A stretch of DNA of 64,000 nt from Carboxylicivirga caseinilyticus (GTDB lineage Bacteria; Bacteroidota; Bacteroidia; Bacteroidales; Marinilabiliaceae). A program made the position numbers and the translations under genes. The DNA is taken from the NCBI GenBank assembly GCA_025499705.1, contig JAFMVE010000006.1:1-64000 (forward strand), given 5' to 3'. This document shows positions 8,581 to 18,291 of the stretch, one piece after another. How positions within the stretch are numbered: position 1 is the stretch's first letter; the number at the start of each line of letters is the position of its first letter. The notes below the pieces were generated by a model. That model was not told the DNA's origin. It did not search any database and saw only the letters and a list, made by a program, of their open reading frames with translations.

Positions 8581-10038
8581 GTGAGACACGGATTTTTAAT
8601 ATTATTTGCAATCTTTCTTTATCTAACTAATGTAACAGCACAAAATAATGTTGTTATAAAAGGTAAGGCTCCTGAATATGCCACTTATAGTTTGGTTTTG
8701 GAAACCTTGATTAATCCTATTTCATCTGAAATGCAGGATTTGCTTGTTATAAAAGTGGATGAAGAAGGTAATTTTTACGAAACTTTTGAATTAGATCATA
8801 TCACCCATGCATCTCTTGACGTTGGAAGATATAGAGGTAACATTTATCTGGAACCTGGTAAAACATACGAATTAATATTACCTCCATTTCAACCTCGCAC
8901 AGATGCAGAGCGATTCAATCCATTCTTCATTCCCGAGGATGTTATCCTTGGGATAGCAAATCCTGAGTCTCAAGAACTAAATAGAAATATTGTAGAATTT
9001 GATGAGGCGTTGCTGTCGTTATACAACGCTAATGCAAGGCAAATTTTCACAAGAGGTGATACAAAGAAAGCTTTATCAATTATTAATGAATTAGATAGTG
9101 TTTTCCCTTCTGCGAAAGGATCTTACTTTTATCAATACAAACAATACGCATACGGAGATTTAAAGTCAATAGCATATAAAAATCAAAAACGTAGAGTAAT
9201 AAAAGAGGTTTTTGCCGATGAAAAGTTAGATGTAACCATCCCAAGTTTTAAGACGGCAATTAATACTGTTTTTAATAATTTTTTCACTACTTATTTTTCT
9301 AATTCACAAGGGGATTCATTGAAGAATGCCTTTGTAAGTCAGGTTAGTTTTGATACCCTTTCATATACCCTTCAAACCGATCCGTTATTTGCTAATCCAG
9401 AAATGGCTGAAATTGCTTTGTTAAAAGGGTTGTATGATGCATTTTATTCAGGTAGATATAATGAAGCTCAAATAATTAATTTGTTTAATGAGGCAGAGAA
9501 GGTAGGTTCTACTGAAACAATAAGAGAGCTGGCCATCGGCCTTCACAAAAAAGTAATTATGTTACGTGCCGGTTCGAAGGCTCCTTCATTTACCTTATAT
9601 CGTTTAGATGGAAAAGAAAAATCATTAAGCGATTATTCGGGACATTTTGTGTATCTGAGTTTTATTCATACTCAAAATCATGCTTGTAAACAGGATCTTC
9701 AGTTATTAGAGGTAATCTCGAAGCGCATGAAGCGTGATGTTAAACTAGTAACAATCATTCTGGATGAAGATCCGACTGATGCTATAGAGATGATAAAAGA
9801 GAATAAATACAAATGGGATTTTCTACATTATGCTTTGATGCCTAAAGTGGTATTGGATTATAACATTAAAGCATTGCCGGTTTATTATGTGATTGATCCC
9901 GAAGGTAAATTAAGACTATCTCCAGCTCCTGCTCCCGGCGAAAGTTTTGGGCCAATATTTATGGAAGCTCTAAGGCAGTATAAGTATGAAAACCTTCGAA
10001 AAACCAGAATGAAGGAGAAATCTATTTATGATTTGTAA
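8581..10038 (+). CDS. Exported thioredoxin-like protein without CXXC
   Basis: This 485-aa protein starts at GTG one base after coaD. It has a Sec signal peptide (1-20, ending NVTAQ), a long helical and beta N-terminal region as in Bacteroidota TlpA/DUF4369-type proteins, and a C-terminal thioredoxin fold (about 333-470). The cis-proline loop is present (ALPVYYVID, Pro433), and strand 1 is followed by HTQNHACKQD. The usual CXXC is missing: only Cys369 remains. A dithiol oxidoreductase mechanism is therefore unlikely; a one-cysteine or binding role is possible. The GTG start is the only one that keeps the signal peptide. Confidence 0.7.
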   Translation: MRHGFLILFAIFLYLTNVTAQNNVVIKGKAPEYATYSLVLETLINPISSEMQDLLVIKVDEEGNFYETFELDHITHASLDVGRYRGNIYLEPGKTYELILPPFQPRTDAERFNPFFIPEDVILGIANPESQELNRNIVEFDEALLSLYNANARQIFTRGDTKKALSIINELDSVFPSAKGSYFYQYKQYAYGDLKSIAYKNQKRRVIKEVFADEKLDVTIPSFKTAINTVFNNFFTTYFSNSQGDSLKNAFVSQVSFDTLSYTLQTDPLFANPEMAEIALLKGLYDAFYSGRYNEAQIINLFNEAEKVGSTETIRELAIGLHKKVIMLRAGSKAPSFTLYRLDGKEKSLSDYSGHFVYLSFIHTQNHACKQDLQLLEVISKRMKRDVKLVTIILDEDPTDAIEMIKENKYKWDFLHYALMPKVVLDYNIKALPVYYVIDPEGKLRLSPAPAPGESFGPIFMEALRQYKYENLRKTRMKEKSIYDL

Positions 10039-10062
10039 AATATACTTTAATTGCTATTATAA

Positions 10063-10335
10063 TTACATGCCTGTGTTGAATACCATCTTTTGAACTTCAA
10101 CGCCAGGGATCACTTTTAATTTCTGTTCAAGTTTCTCCTGTTCTTTTGGATCACCAAATAATTCAAGAAGGATCAGTCCGCTTTGACTACAGAATTCATC
10201 ATTTACCTCGTGTAGACCTAATCGGGTTTTAATTGAGCATCCATAGCGGGTAAGTAAGGTTTGTACATGACCTGCTTCTTTAGCTCTGTCGAAGACACTA
10301 ATTCCTAGTATTACGGTTAAAGCATTGTTTTTCAT
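10063..10335 (-). CDS. TM1266-type ACT-like regulator
   Basis: The 90-aa protein has the small beta-alpha-beta (ACT/NikR C-domain-like) pattern of the TM1266 family. It opens with ALTVILGISVFDR, followed by a helix, GCSIKTRLGL, a hydrophobic strand (GLILLELFGD) and a C-terminal IPGVEVQKMVF. The family is often annotated as the iron-only hydrogenase system putative regulator. I chose the ATG at 10335, because the 17 extra codons upstream add nothing typical of the family. No hydrogenase or maturase gene is nearby, so the role here is open. Confidence 0.65.
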   Translation of the reverse strand: MKNNALTVILGISVFDRAKEAGHVQTLLTRYGCSIKTRLGLHEVNDEFCSQSGLILLELFGDPKEQEKLEQKLKVIPGVEVQKMVFNTGM

Positions 10336-10742
10336 CTTGTCTGATTTTAGAATAATCAAATTACCAATAATGTGATAGGTTTTCAATAGTAATCCTATAT
10401 TCCAACGCTATTCTATTTATGTTTTTCTATGGGGTAGTTGTAAATATGTTATTTAAAAATTATGAAAATCAATCTGAAACTGACATGATTCATAATATGA
10501 ATCAAATATGATGATGCAATGTTTGCTTGCTAAGCATTAATTAATAACAAGAATAACAGATATATAGCAAGGTGACAAGAGTGTGTTTTTGACTTTTATG
10601 ATGAAATATTTATCTAATAATAATGTTAGGAATAATATTATGATGAAAATATTACTGAATATAAGGTAGAGAACGTTATATATATTGATTCTTAGTAAAA
10701 AAGTTACAAAATTTAATGTGAATCAATCCAAATCTACCTTTT
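10336..10742. other. AT-rich divergent intergenic region
   Basis: These 407 bases separate the TM1266-type gene (minus) from the chemoreceptor (plus). The region is very AT-rich with short repeats of ATAATATT type around 10610-10650. I see no open frame of interest, no RNA fold and no full TTG-N20-TAnnTTTG promoter on either strand. Confidence 0.5.
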
Positions 10743-12623
10743 ATGAAATTATGGAATAATATGCGAATCAGATTAAAGCTTTTGGTAAGTTTTGGTCTGA
10801 TCTTAATCTTACTATGTCTGGTAGGATTAATTTCCAATCTAGGAATTTTCGGGATAGTAAATGATGCAAATCAAGTAATTGCTGGCAATCAACTAAGAGC
10901 TGAGCTTGAAACGCGATATACCCAGCATTTACTGTGGGCCAAGCAGGTAAGTGAGTTTTTAACCAGTCCTGAAGCTGATAAGCTGACAGTGCAAACAGAC
11001 CATCATCTATGTGATTTTGGGCATTGGTACTATGGAGATGGCAGGAAAAATGCCGAACTATTGGTTCCTGAATTAGCTGGTATCATGGCTAACTTTGAAG
11101 AACCACATATGAAACTTCATCAATCAGCTGTTACCATTGAGGAGTTGCATCAAAATGTTGATATTAATTTGGCGATTGCGCTTAATAAAGCCAAAGCTGA
11201 TCATTTATTTTGGTTGCTTAATGTGGAAGAAGCCATTCTTAACAGAAAAAGTAGTTTGGGTGTTCAGATGGATCACACAAAGTGTGGTTTTGGTGCATGG
11301 TTATCCGAACCAGAAACACAAACTATTCTTGCCAATGATACCGCATTAAAAGCAGCGTTTGAAAAGCTGTATGAACCGCATCGGATACTTCATAATTCCT
11401 CAAAGTCTTTGCAAAAGATGGTTGCTTCAGGGAATTTTGAAGGGGCGCAAGCTTATTTTAAAAGTAATACACAGCAAGCTGCCCAAAGTGTACTGTCTAA
11501 ATTAAATGTTCTTATTCAGGAGACTAATGAAAAGTTAGAGATGTCGAAAGCAGCAGATAAAGAGTTTTATACTAATACTTTATTGCAGCTTGATACTCTG
11601 GGTAAGTTATTCCAGACATCCATTGAAATATCCAGAGATAATATTTTATCTGAAGATAAATTAGTGAGTGATGCGAAACTAACCGGTTTTATCTCTTTAT
11701 TTATTCTTTTGGGATCATTGGCATTGGGATTATTTCTTGCCTTCTTTATTTCTAAATTTATTGTGAAAGGAATTAATAAGGGTGTTTTATTCGCGAAGAA
11801 AATTGCAGAAGGTGATTTGACGCAAAAAATGGAAGTTAACCAAAAGGATGAAATTGGTGATTTAATCCATTCATTAAACGAAATGGTTGTAGGTATTGGG
11901 CAGTTAATCCGACAAATTAAAACCAGTTCCGATGCCTTGGTAACTGCCAGTAGTCAGATGAATACTACATCAATGGATATATCTTCAGGTGCAAGTGAAC
12001 AGGCATCTTCAACTGAAGAAGTTTCGGCTTCGATGGAAGAGATGAGTTCCATTATTAATATGAATCGTGATTTTAGTTTGCAAGTTGAGCAAATTGCCTT
12101 ATTAATGGCTAAAAGTATAAGAGAAGGAAGTGATGCTTCTAATAATTGTGAGAAGATAATGCATAATGTGGCTGACAAAGTTGTAGCCATAAAAGAAATT
12201 GCCCAGCAAACCAATATACTTGCGCTAAATGCTGCTGTTGAGGCATCCAGAGCCGGCGATGAGGGAAGAGGTTTTGCGGTTGTTGCCGCAGAAGTAAGAA
12301 AGTTGGCTGAACGAAGTAAAGAAGCCTCTGACGCAATTAGTGCCTTAATTGAAAAAGGAGTAATGGAGTCGTCAGAAGCTGGAGAAAAGCTACGTTCATC
12401 ACTGGAAGATGTGACTAAAACAACGTCAATGATTCAGGAGATTTCTGAAGCTAGTAAAGAACAAGCTATTGGAGCGCAGGAAGTAAATAATGCAATTAGT
12501 GAATTGAATAATGTAACCCAATCAAATGCTGCTGCATCAGAAGAACTTGCATCGAGTTCAACCGAGTTGGATAATCATGTCAGAGACCTGACAAAAATGA
12601 TATCGCGATTCAGGTTGCAATAG
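10743..12623 (+). CDS. Methyl-accepting chemotaxis protein with two periplasmic CZB-like modules
   Basis: The 626-aa receptor has TM1 (about 13-33), a periplasmic region (34-312), TM2 (about 313-335), HAMP (about 336-390) and a full cytoplasmic signalling domain with the conserved hairpin tip around [20 protein letters not shown]. The periplasmic part carries two copies of a pattern like chemoreceptor zinc-binding (CZB) domains. Copy 1: His62, Cys90 in HHLCDFGHW, His122 and His126. Copy 2: His154, Cys181 in HTKCGFGAW, His213 and His217. In CZB domains three His and one Cys hold zinc and sense oxidants such as hypochlorite. Most CZB domains are cytosolic, so a periplasmic tandem is unusual. 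No other che genes are in the window. Confidence 0.85.
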   Translation: MKLWNNMRIRLKLLVSFGLILILLCLVGLISNLGIFGIVNDANQVIAGNQLRAELETRYTQHLLWAKQVSEFLTSPEADKLTVQTDHHLCDFGHWYYGDGRKNAELLVPELAGIMANFEEPHMKLHQSAVTIEELHQNVDINLAIALNKAKADHLFWLLNVEEAILNRKSSLGVQMDHTKCGFGAWLSEPETQTILANDTALKAAFEKLYEPHRILHNSSKSLQKMVASGNFEGAQAYFKSNTQQAAQSVLSKLNVLIQETNEKLEMSKAADKEFYTNTLLQLDTLGKLFQTSIEISRDNILSEDKLVSDAKLTGFISLFILLGSLALGLFLAFFISKFIVKGINKGVLFAKKIAEGDLTQKMEVNQKDEIGDLIHSLNEMVVGIGQLIRQIKTSSDALVTASSQMNTTSMDISSGASEQASSTEEVSASMEEMSSIINMNRDFSLQVEQIALLMAKSIREGSDASNNCEKIMHNVADKVVAIKEIAQQTNILALNAAVEASRAGDEGRGFAVVAAEVRKLAERSKEASDAISALIEKGVMESSEAGEKLRSSLEDVTKTTSMIQEISEASKEQAIGAQEVNNAISELNNVTQSNAAASEELASSSTELDNHVRDLTKMISRFRLQ

Positions 12624-12634
12624 ATGAGATGGTA

Positions 12635-12667
12635 TAAAAAAAGCATGGCTGATAACCATGCTTTTTT
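12635..12667. terminator. Bidirectional terminator between convergent genes
   Basis: A-run, GCATGG (12643-12648), a seven-base loop, CCATGC (12656-12661) and a T-run. It serves both the chemoreceptor gene (ends 12623) and the minus-strand SpoIIE gene (ends 12684). Confidence 0.85.
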
Positions 12668-12683
12668 AATGTGATTGTATTAT

Positions 12684-15600
12684 TTATAACTTAATTCCCA
12701 TAAACAGAACATCATCAATTTGATCCAGATCCCCTTTCCAGTTCTCAAAGTTGGTTTTTACCTTTTCATATTGCTGGTCAGATGGTAATTCACAAATTTC
12801 TTCAATAAGATTCCGAACTCCTACTTTCATGAATTTCTTACCTAAAGGACCACCGAATTGATCAGGGTATCCATCAGAGAATAAGTAGATTTGATCTCCT
12901 TTTGAACAATTGTATTCGATGTTCATAAACGAACTTTGTCCCATATCTTGCAGGCTGTCTCCAATACTGCGCCTGTTTCCTTTATATAACGTCATCTCAT
13001 TATTGATGATTAAATAAACAGGTCGTTTAGCGGAAGCAAGGCGAACTTTGCGGGTTGGGATATGTACTTCCACAACAGAAATATCCATACCGTCCTTACT
13101 TTGTGCTTCATCGCTTTTTTGAAGCAATTTCTTTATTTCTTCATCCAGTTTCTCCAATACATCAGCCGGAGAGTTTATTTCTGGTAATCGGAAGATATCA
13201 TTCAAAATGGTTGTTCCGATCATTGACATAAATGCTCCAGGAACACCATGACCGGTACAGTCGGCACAACAGATAACCAGATAATCACCATTTCGGTTGA
13301 ACCAATAGAAATCACCACTAACAATATCACGCGGAGCAAAGAAAATGTATGATTCAGGCAATACGTCCATTAAATCATTCATTGGTGGTAAAATGGATGA
13401 TTGAATCTTTTTTGCATAATTAATACTGTCGGTGATATCCCTGTTTTTTCTTTCTATTTCTTCTTTTTGTTCGCGTAAAACAATGGTTTGTGAATCAACC
13501 TCGCGTTGAAGAATCTGTTTCTGTTGTTGTAGTTTTCTTTCTCTGAACTTAATGAGTAAATAAATAAAATACGAGAGAATTAAAACGCATACAACATAGA
13601 ACCAAATACTCTTGTAAAATGGCTTGGCAACAGTAATGTTTAATGTAAGAGGGGTACCTGTTCTTACACCATCAGCGTTATAGGCACGTATTCGAAGTTT
13701 ATGATCACCATCTCGCAGATAGTCAATCTCTTTAAAGTTTATACTGCCTAACTGAGTCCATTCTTTATCCTTGTCATCTTCGCCAACATCATCAATTCTG
13801 AATTCATAAGTCACATTTTCTGGATTGATGAAGCTGATAGCTCTGAATTCAATACGAATATTGTAATATCCTTTATTATATGGATAACTTAGGCTAAGGG
13901 GCTGATCAGTAGGATAATTTACATCATCAATAGTTAAAGACGTGATGTTAAGAAGCGGTGCAACATTGTTCTTAGCATCCATCAAAGGATCATAATGAAT
14001 TGCTCCATTACTTGACGCAAACCAAAGTGTTCCATCATTGTCTTTGATTATTTGGTTGAACTCACCATCAATATTACTTTCGTGATCAAAAATGCGTATT
14101 TGTTTGGTATTTAAATCCACACAACTTAATCCCACATGATGACAAACCCATAGTCGATTTTTACTGTCGCATTCAATGTTGTAGCAATAATTCTTTTTCA
14201 AACCGTCCTGAACAGTAATTGCTCTCATGCTATCAGCAGCATAATAAAGTATGCCTTTGTTTTTTGTAGCCAGCCATTTATTACCGTCCTTGTCTTCTGT
14301 CATATCAACCACATTAACTGCGGCTTGCATTAACTTATGTCTTTCTATTTTATTGTCTGATATGCTGCAGATTCCATTGTCTTTTGTACCTACCCATATA
14401 ATACCTTCTTTATCTTTATAAATAAAATTGATGGTATTATGAGATAAGCCACTACCCATATCGTAAAGCTTCAAACTGCCATCTTCTGTGTTTAAAAGAT
14501 AGAGACCCTCGCTGGTAGCTATATATATGAGCGAGTCAACACCCATTAAGTCATTTATTTTTTTGCCCGACTCAGATTTGGTGTAAGAATAAGATTTAAA
14601 ATGAAGCTCATCTTTAGTACGGTAGTATAAACCATTATTTGCTGTACCCACCCAAATGGTACCTTTCCCATCTTCAATTAACTTTGTAATTTTATCACGG
14701 GGAACACCCAAAGCCGGATCGTAAAATTCAAAGTCGGTAAAACACATTGGATCGTGTTTTATTAAGCCATTGTCAAGTCCAAGCCATAAGCTGTTACCCG
14801 ACTTCAAAATTGAATGCACTTTTTGGCTTTTAAAACCGATCTCCTCGAGGTTGTAGAATACAAAATACTGATTAATAAGAGTTGCAACACCACCTCCATA
14901 AGTTCCAAACCAATAGTTGCCTTCTCGGTCACTTAGAATCTGTGTAATGTAATTAACTTCCAGTCCGTTAACCGTATTGAAGTTCATCGATTCGGTATAT
15001 GCATCTTTGGTAGCATCATAAAACAGTTTGATTACACCATTTTTCTTGGTTGCAATCAATAAGTTGCCGTCCTGATCTTCGTAGATATCATTTACGGTTT
15101 CTTTTTCGATATTGAAACTTAAGCAAAGTCGGTTGTCAGATATATGTTCTGATTTATTGGTTCCGGTGCGGTATTGATAAAAACCATAATCTTCCGTTCC
15201 AATCCAATAGTCTCCATTCTCACTTTTGCTTTTGATGATGGTGTTTATTCGGGTAGTTGGGATGTCCTTAACTTTTGAAACCTCAACATCTTCGTATGTG
15301 TTGTCGCTGAAGGTTAAATGATATAAACCTTCACTGGTACCAATTAAAAACTCAAGTGGAGATATAATGGCTAAAGAAGAATAATTACGAATCTTATATT
15401 TTTTTCGTCCAAAAAACGTAGTGAATTTAAAATTTTCGTCAACCCTGATTAGGCCATTACGTTGTTCAATTGCCCAAATATTGTTATCGGAATCTTGCTC
15501 AATATCATTTATCTTTTGATTGGTTTCTTCAATTTCAATTTTACTGAAAGAACCATCTTTAAAATAGGATAAGTTACCATTTTTATGACCACACCAGATT

Positions 15601-15890
15601 ATTCCCTCATTATCAATAAACAAGGTGTTTACAAAATCATCTGCCAAAGAATCTTCAACAGTGTATACTTTGAAATCAAAACCATCATATTTTACCAAGC
15701 CTTCACCTGTGGCAATCCACAGGTATCCGTTTTTTCCTTGTTTTAAACTGTATACATAGTTTTGAGGAAGACCTATCTCACTATTATAAATTTTAAAATC
15801 GAAGGATTGACCTATGATTTCTCCTGAAATAAAAAGTATCAGGAATAGCATGAATGTACTTCGAAAAATCTTATGACGATTCATTATCAT
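12684..15890 (-). CDS. Two-propeller sensor with SpoIIE-type PP2C phosphatase domain
   Basis: The 1068-aa protein has a signal peptide (to about 27), then about 14 Reg_prop blades of the form WIATGEGLVKYDG (to about 660), i.e. two seven-bladed propellers. A Y_Y_Y domain (about 680-750), one TM helix (761-782), a coiled coil (783-840) and a PP2C/SpoIIE phosphatase (847-1068) follow. Metal-binding Asp residues are present: SGD (Asp860), CADCTGHG (Asp877), FSDG (Asp1006) and DD near 1060. The periplasmic architecture is that of hybrid two-component sensors, but the output is a Ser/Thr phosphatase, usually acting on anti-sigma antagonists. It is the last gene of the T9SS operon. An alternative ATG lies at 15884. 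Confidence 0.85.
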   Translation of the reverse strand: MIMNRHKIFRSTFMLFLILFISGEIIGQSFDFKIYNSEIGLPQNYVYSLKQGKNGYLWIATGEGLVKYDGFDFKVYTVEDSLADDFVNTLFIDNEGIIWCGHKNGNLSYFKDGSFSKIEIEETNQKINDIEQDSDNNIWAIEQRNGLIRVDENFKFTTFFGRKKYKIRNYSSLAIISPLEFLIGTSEGLYHLTFSDNTYEDVEVSKVKDIPTTRINTIIKSKSENGDYWIGTEDYGFYQYRTGTNKSEHISDNRLCLSFNIEKETVNDIYEDQDGNLLIATKKNGVIKLFYDATKDAYTESMNFNTVNGLEVNYITQILSDREGNYWFGTYGGGVATLINQYFVFYNLEEIGFKSQKVHSILKSGNSLWLGLDNGLIKHDPMCFTDFEFYDPALGVPRDKITKLIEDGKGTIWVGTANNGLYYRTKDELHFKSYSYTKSESGKKINDLMGVDSLIYIATSEGLYLLNTEDGSLKLYDMGSGLSHNTINFIYKDKEGIIWVGTKDNGICSISDNKIERHKLMQAAVNVVDMTEDKDGNKWLATKNKGILYYAADSMRAITVQDGLKKNYCYNIECDSKNRLWVCHHVGLSCVDLNTKQIRIFDHESNIDGEFNQIIKDNDGTLWFASSNGAIHYDPLMDAKNNVAPLLNITSLTIDDVNYPTDQPLSLSYPYNKGYYNIRIEFRAISFINPENVTYEFRIDDVGEDDKDKEWTQLGSINFKEIDYLRDGDHKLRIRAYNADGVRTGTPLTLNITVAKPFYKSIWFYVVCVLILSYFIYLLIKFRERKLQQQKQILQREVDSQTIVLREQKEEIERKNRDITDSINYAKKIQSSILPPMNDLMDVLPESYIFFAPRDIVSGDFYWFNRNGDYLVICCADCTGHGVPGAFMSMIGTTILNDIFRLPEINSPADVLEKLDEEIKKLLQKSDEAQSKDGMDISVVEVHIPTRKVRLASAKRPVYLIINNEMTLYKGNRRSIGDSLQDMGQSSFMNIEYNCSKGDQIYLFSDGYPDQFGGPLGKKFMKVGVRNLIEEICELPSDQQYEKVKTNFENWKGDLDQIDDVLFMGIKL

Positions 15891-15891
15891 G

Positions 15892-16869
15892 TTACTGGGC
15901 GTTTACTTTTCTGTGAGTTGGTTTTGGAATATACTTTGGTACTCCACCAATTGGAATGCTATAAAGTTTGATTCCTTCACCGTCTTGATTCTCAAGTCGA
16001 ATAACAACATTGTTGTTAATGATTTTTGCATTCTTATTTTTAATCATGCGTATATCCAACGACGAAAAGTACTCTTTCTCACGAATCTTAAAATTACTGT
16101 CAATCCAGTTATCATCAACTGAAACATTCATTGGTGTACCGGGGCGGTCAACTGACCTTACCAGAATCATACCATCATTATCCCAGTCGAAGTTGGATTG
16201 CTTAATATAAACCGTTGAAGTGTCATTGATATATGGATAAATATGCGAAACCTGGGTTACGTCATCGTGCATTCTGAATTTATATTTAAAGTAGTATGCA
16301 AAAGCTCCTTCTACTTCATGATTTTCATTAGAATTACTACTTAAAAATAACCGGTACATATTTCCGTCATCCCCTTCTGTTCCTTCAATTATTATCTTAA
16401 AAATATATCCACCATCCTCAGGTAAATACTCTCCTTCGCTTGGATTATAAGGACCAAAAGTATACCATTTAAGATTGTATTCAGGATTGTTTTCGAAAAT
16501 TTTTGAATCTAATTCTGCACCACTATCATAATCTCCATTCAAATTACCATCTCTTGCGTCCTGATTGGAGCAGCTACCTTTACCACCATAAACACTTATG
16601 CGGGTTTGGGTATCCCATTCTCCTTGTATTTCATCATTATCACCACCCGTATCGGGGTCAAATACCCTTAAATAAATAGGTTTGTTGAAATTTTCGGGAA
16701 CGGCAAAGAATATAATCTGACAGAAGTTGTCATCTCCCCAGTACGTTTCCCCTTCTGATCCGAAGGTAACAAGATTAGGAATATTTTCATCAACTCCTGG
16801 TACTGGTTGCGCAAGGGTGATTGTGCTAAGCAGTAACGAGGGTAAAAGTAGTTTGAGTAATTTGGACAT
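15892..16869 (-). CDS. Exported protein of unknown function in T9SS operon
   Basis: The 325-aa protein starts with a clear signal peptide (MSKLLKLLLPSLLLSTITLAQ). I chose that ATG over an upstream extension that would run into the preceding gene. The mature part is acidic and aromatic, with Asp/Asn/Gly-rich turns (DPDTGGDNDE, DNDG) suggesting a beta-rich, possibly calcium-binding fold. I recognise no named family. It is packed one base from the SpoIIE gene and two bases from the PD40-PKD gene. It could be an outer-membrane-associated or periplasmic ligand module for the propeller sensor; this is inference from order only. Confidence 0.7.
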   Translation of the reverse strand: MSKLLKLLLPSLLLSTITLAQPVPGVDENIPNLVTFGSEGETYWGDDNFCQIIFFAVPENFNKPIYLRVFDPDTGGDNDEIQGEWDTQTRISVYGGKGSCSNQDARDGNLNGDYDSGAELDSKIFENNPEYNLKWYTFGPYNPSEGEYLPEDGGYIFKIIIEGTEGDDGNMYRLFLSSNSNENHEVEGAFAYYFKYKFRMHDDVTQVSHIYPYINDTSTVYIKQSNFDWDNDGMILVRSVDRPGTPMNVSVDDNWIDSNFKIREKEYFSSLDIRMIKNKNAKIINNNVVIRLENQDGEGIKLYSIPIGGVPKYIPKPTHRKVNAQ

Positions 16870-16871
16870 AT

Positions 16872-18281
16872 TTAATCGCTTACAATAATTTCTTTGATTG
16901 AGCACATTTTTATCTGTGGATGTTCCTTTGATATCGCTCCACATCTTACCTGATACTTCCCTTTTGTTCGAAAAATATGACGAATAGTTTCACCTTTTAG
17001 CAAAGTTCCGTCTCCCATATCCCAATAAAATTCCTTGGGTTGGAAGTCTCCCATGAATGATTGTGAAACATCAAAAGTTGTAAGTTGGTTAACCTTAATG
17101 CTTTCCTCGGTTGTAATATATATTTGTTCAATGCGGGTAACATCAAGATTATAATCAGAAAGAGCAAACATTTCTTCACCAATAGAAGTGTCTAGCAAAC
17201 TTAAACGCACATTGTATTCTCCCGGTCCGGTAAAACAATGAATAACCGTGTCACCCATGGCACTTTCGGTATTATTGAATGTCCATTGGTATTTATATGG
17301 GCCACGACTCATTTCTTCATCCTGTGTAACATCATCATAGAACTCAAAACAATAACTGTCTTCTTCCTGTATGTTACAGGTTTCAAATGATGGGAAAAAT
17401 TGATCGAAGCGGTATAGATTATCCGATCCATCTCTGTCGGAGGCGAAAATACCCCACATTTCATCTTCGTTTATATAACAACTAAACTCGTTGGCTTCAG
17501 TATTTATGTTATCCATGGCTACAGGCTCAGACCATCCATCTTCTGTTTGATAGGTGTAAAAGATATCAAGACCACCCAGACCTCCATGGCCGTTGGAAGC
17601 AAAATACAACTTGCCATTAGGATGATAAAATGGGAATAACTCTGATTCACTTGTATTGATTCTTTCTCCAAGATTTACTGCAGGTCCCCATTCTCCGTTG
17701 ATATTTTCTGAATAGTAGATATCAGTTTTCCCCATTCCTTCTTCCATGTCGGAGATAAAGAACAGAAATCTTTCATCTGGGCTGATAGAAGGTTGTGCTG
17801 TATTATAATTACGTCTGGAATTGAAGGATAAATTATTTTTGCGCGACCATCCTTTGTTGCCTAAATCAGATTCATAAACCCCCATTAGATTACCACTATT
17901 GCTCTTACTACTTCTTTTGTACGTATCATAGTGGTTTTGTCCAATATACATTTTATTCCCGTCGTTTGAGAAGGTTATCGATCCTGTATTAAAAGGAGAT
18001 AAGAAATCACTTTCGTAACGAATGGGTTTGCTAAAACTCGAATCTGGATTTAGCTTAACACTAAAGATATGGTAAAGCAGTTGGCGGTTATCGTCAAAGT
18101 ATCTTCTTAGGAAGCTTATCGGTTTGTTTGTACTGAAATATAGGACAGAGTCCTTAATAAATGGAGACATTTCATTACTCGAGTTGGTGCTGAACGGAAG
18201 TCTTTGCACCTGAACATCCTGAGCCACTAAACCTGAACTTATTGCTAACAAAAATGATATGGTTAAAAATATTATTCTCAT
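16872..18281 (-). CDS. Exported PD40 propeller and PKD domain protein
   Basis: The 469-aa protein has a signal peptide (MRIIFLTISFLLAISSGLVAQ). Residues about 25-330 hold PD40/WD40-like repeats, recognisable by SPDERFLFFISD and HPNGKLYFASNGHGGLGG followed by DIFYT. One or two PKD-type Ig domains follow (the second with FYWDMGDGT, C-terminal). PD40 repeats also occur in the T9SS accessory protein PorE and other gliding proteins, but PorE ends in an OmpA domain that is absent here. It lies between PorP/SprF and an unknown exported protein. Start chosen for the signal peptide. Confidence 0.8.
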   Translation of the reverse strand: MRIIFLTISFLLAISSGLVAQDVQVQRLPFSTNSSNEMSPFIKDSVLYFSTNKPISFLRRYFDDNRQLLYHIFSVKLNPDSSFSKPIRYESDFLSPFNTGSITFSNDGNKMYIGQNHYDTYKRSSKSNSGNLMGVYESDLGNKGWSRKNNLSFNSRRNYNTAQPSISPDERFLFFISDMEEGMGKTDIYYSENINGEWGPAVNLGERINTSESELFPFYHPNGKLYFASNGHGGLGGLDIFYTYQTEDGWSEPVAMDNINTEANEFSCYINEDEMWGIFASDRDGSDNLYRFDQFFPSFETCNIQEEDSYCFEFYDDVTQDEEMSRGPYKYQWTFNNTESAMGDTVIHCFTGPGEYNVRLSLLDTSIGEEMFALSDYNLDVTRIEQIYITTEESIKVNQLTTFDVSQSFMGDFQPKEFYWDMGDGTLLKGETIRHIFRTKGKYQVRCGAISKEHPQIKMCSIKEIIVSD

Positions 18282-18291
18282 TGTGTTTGGT

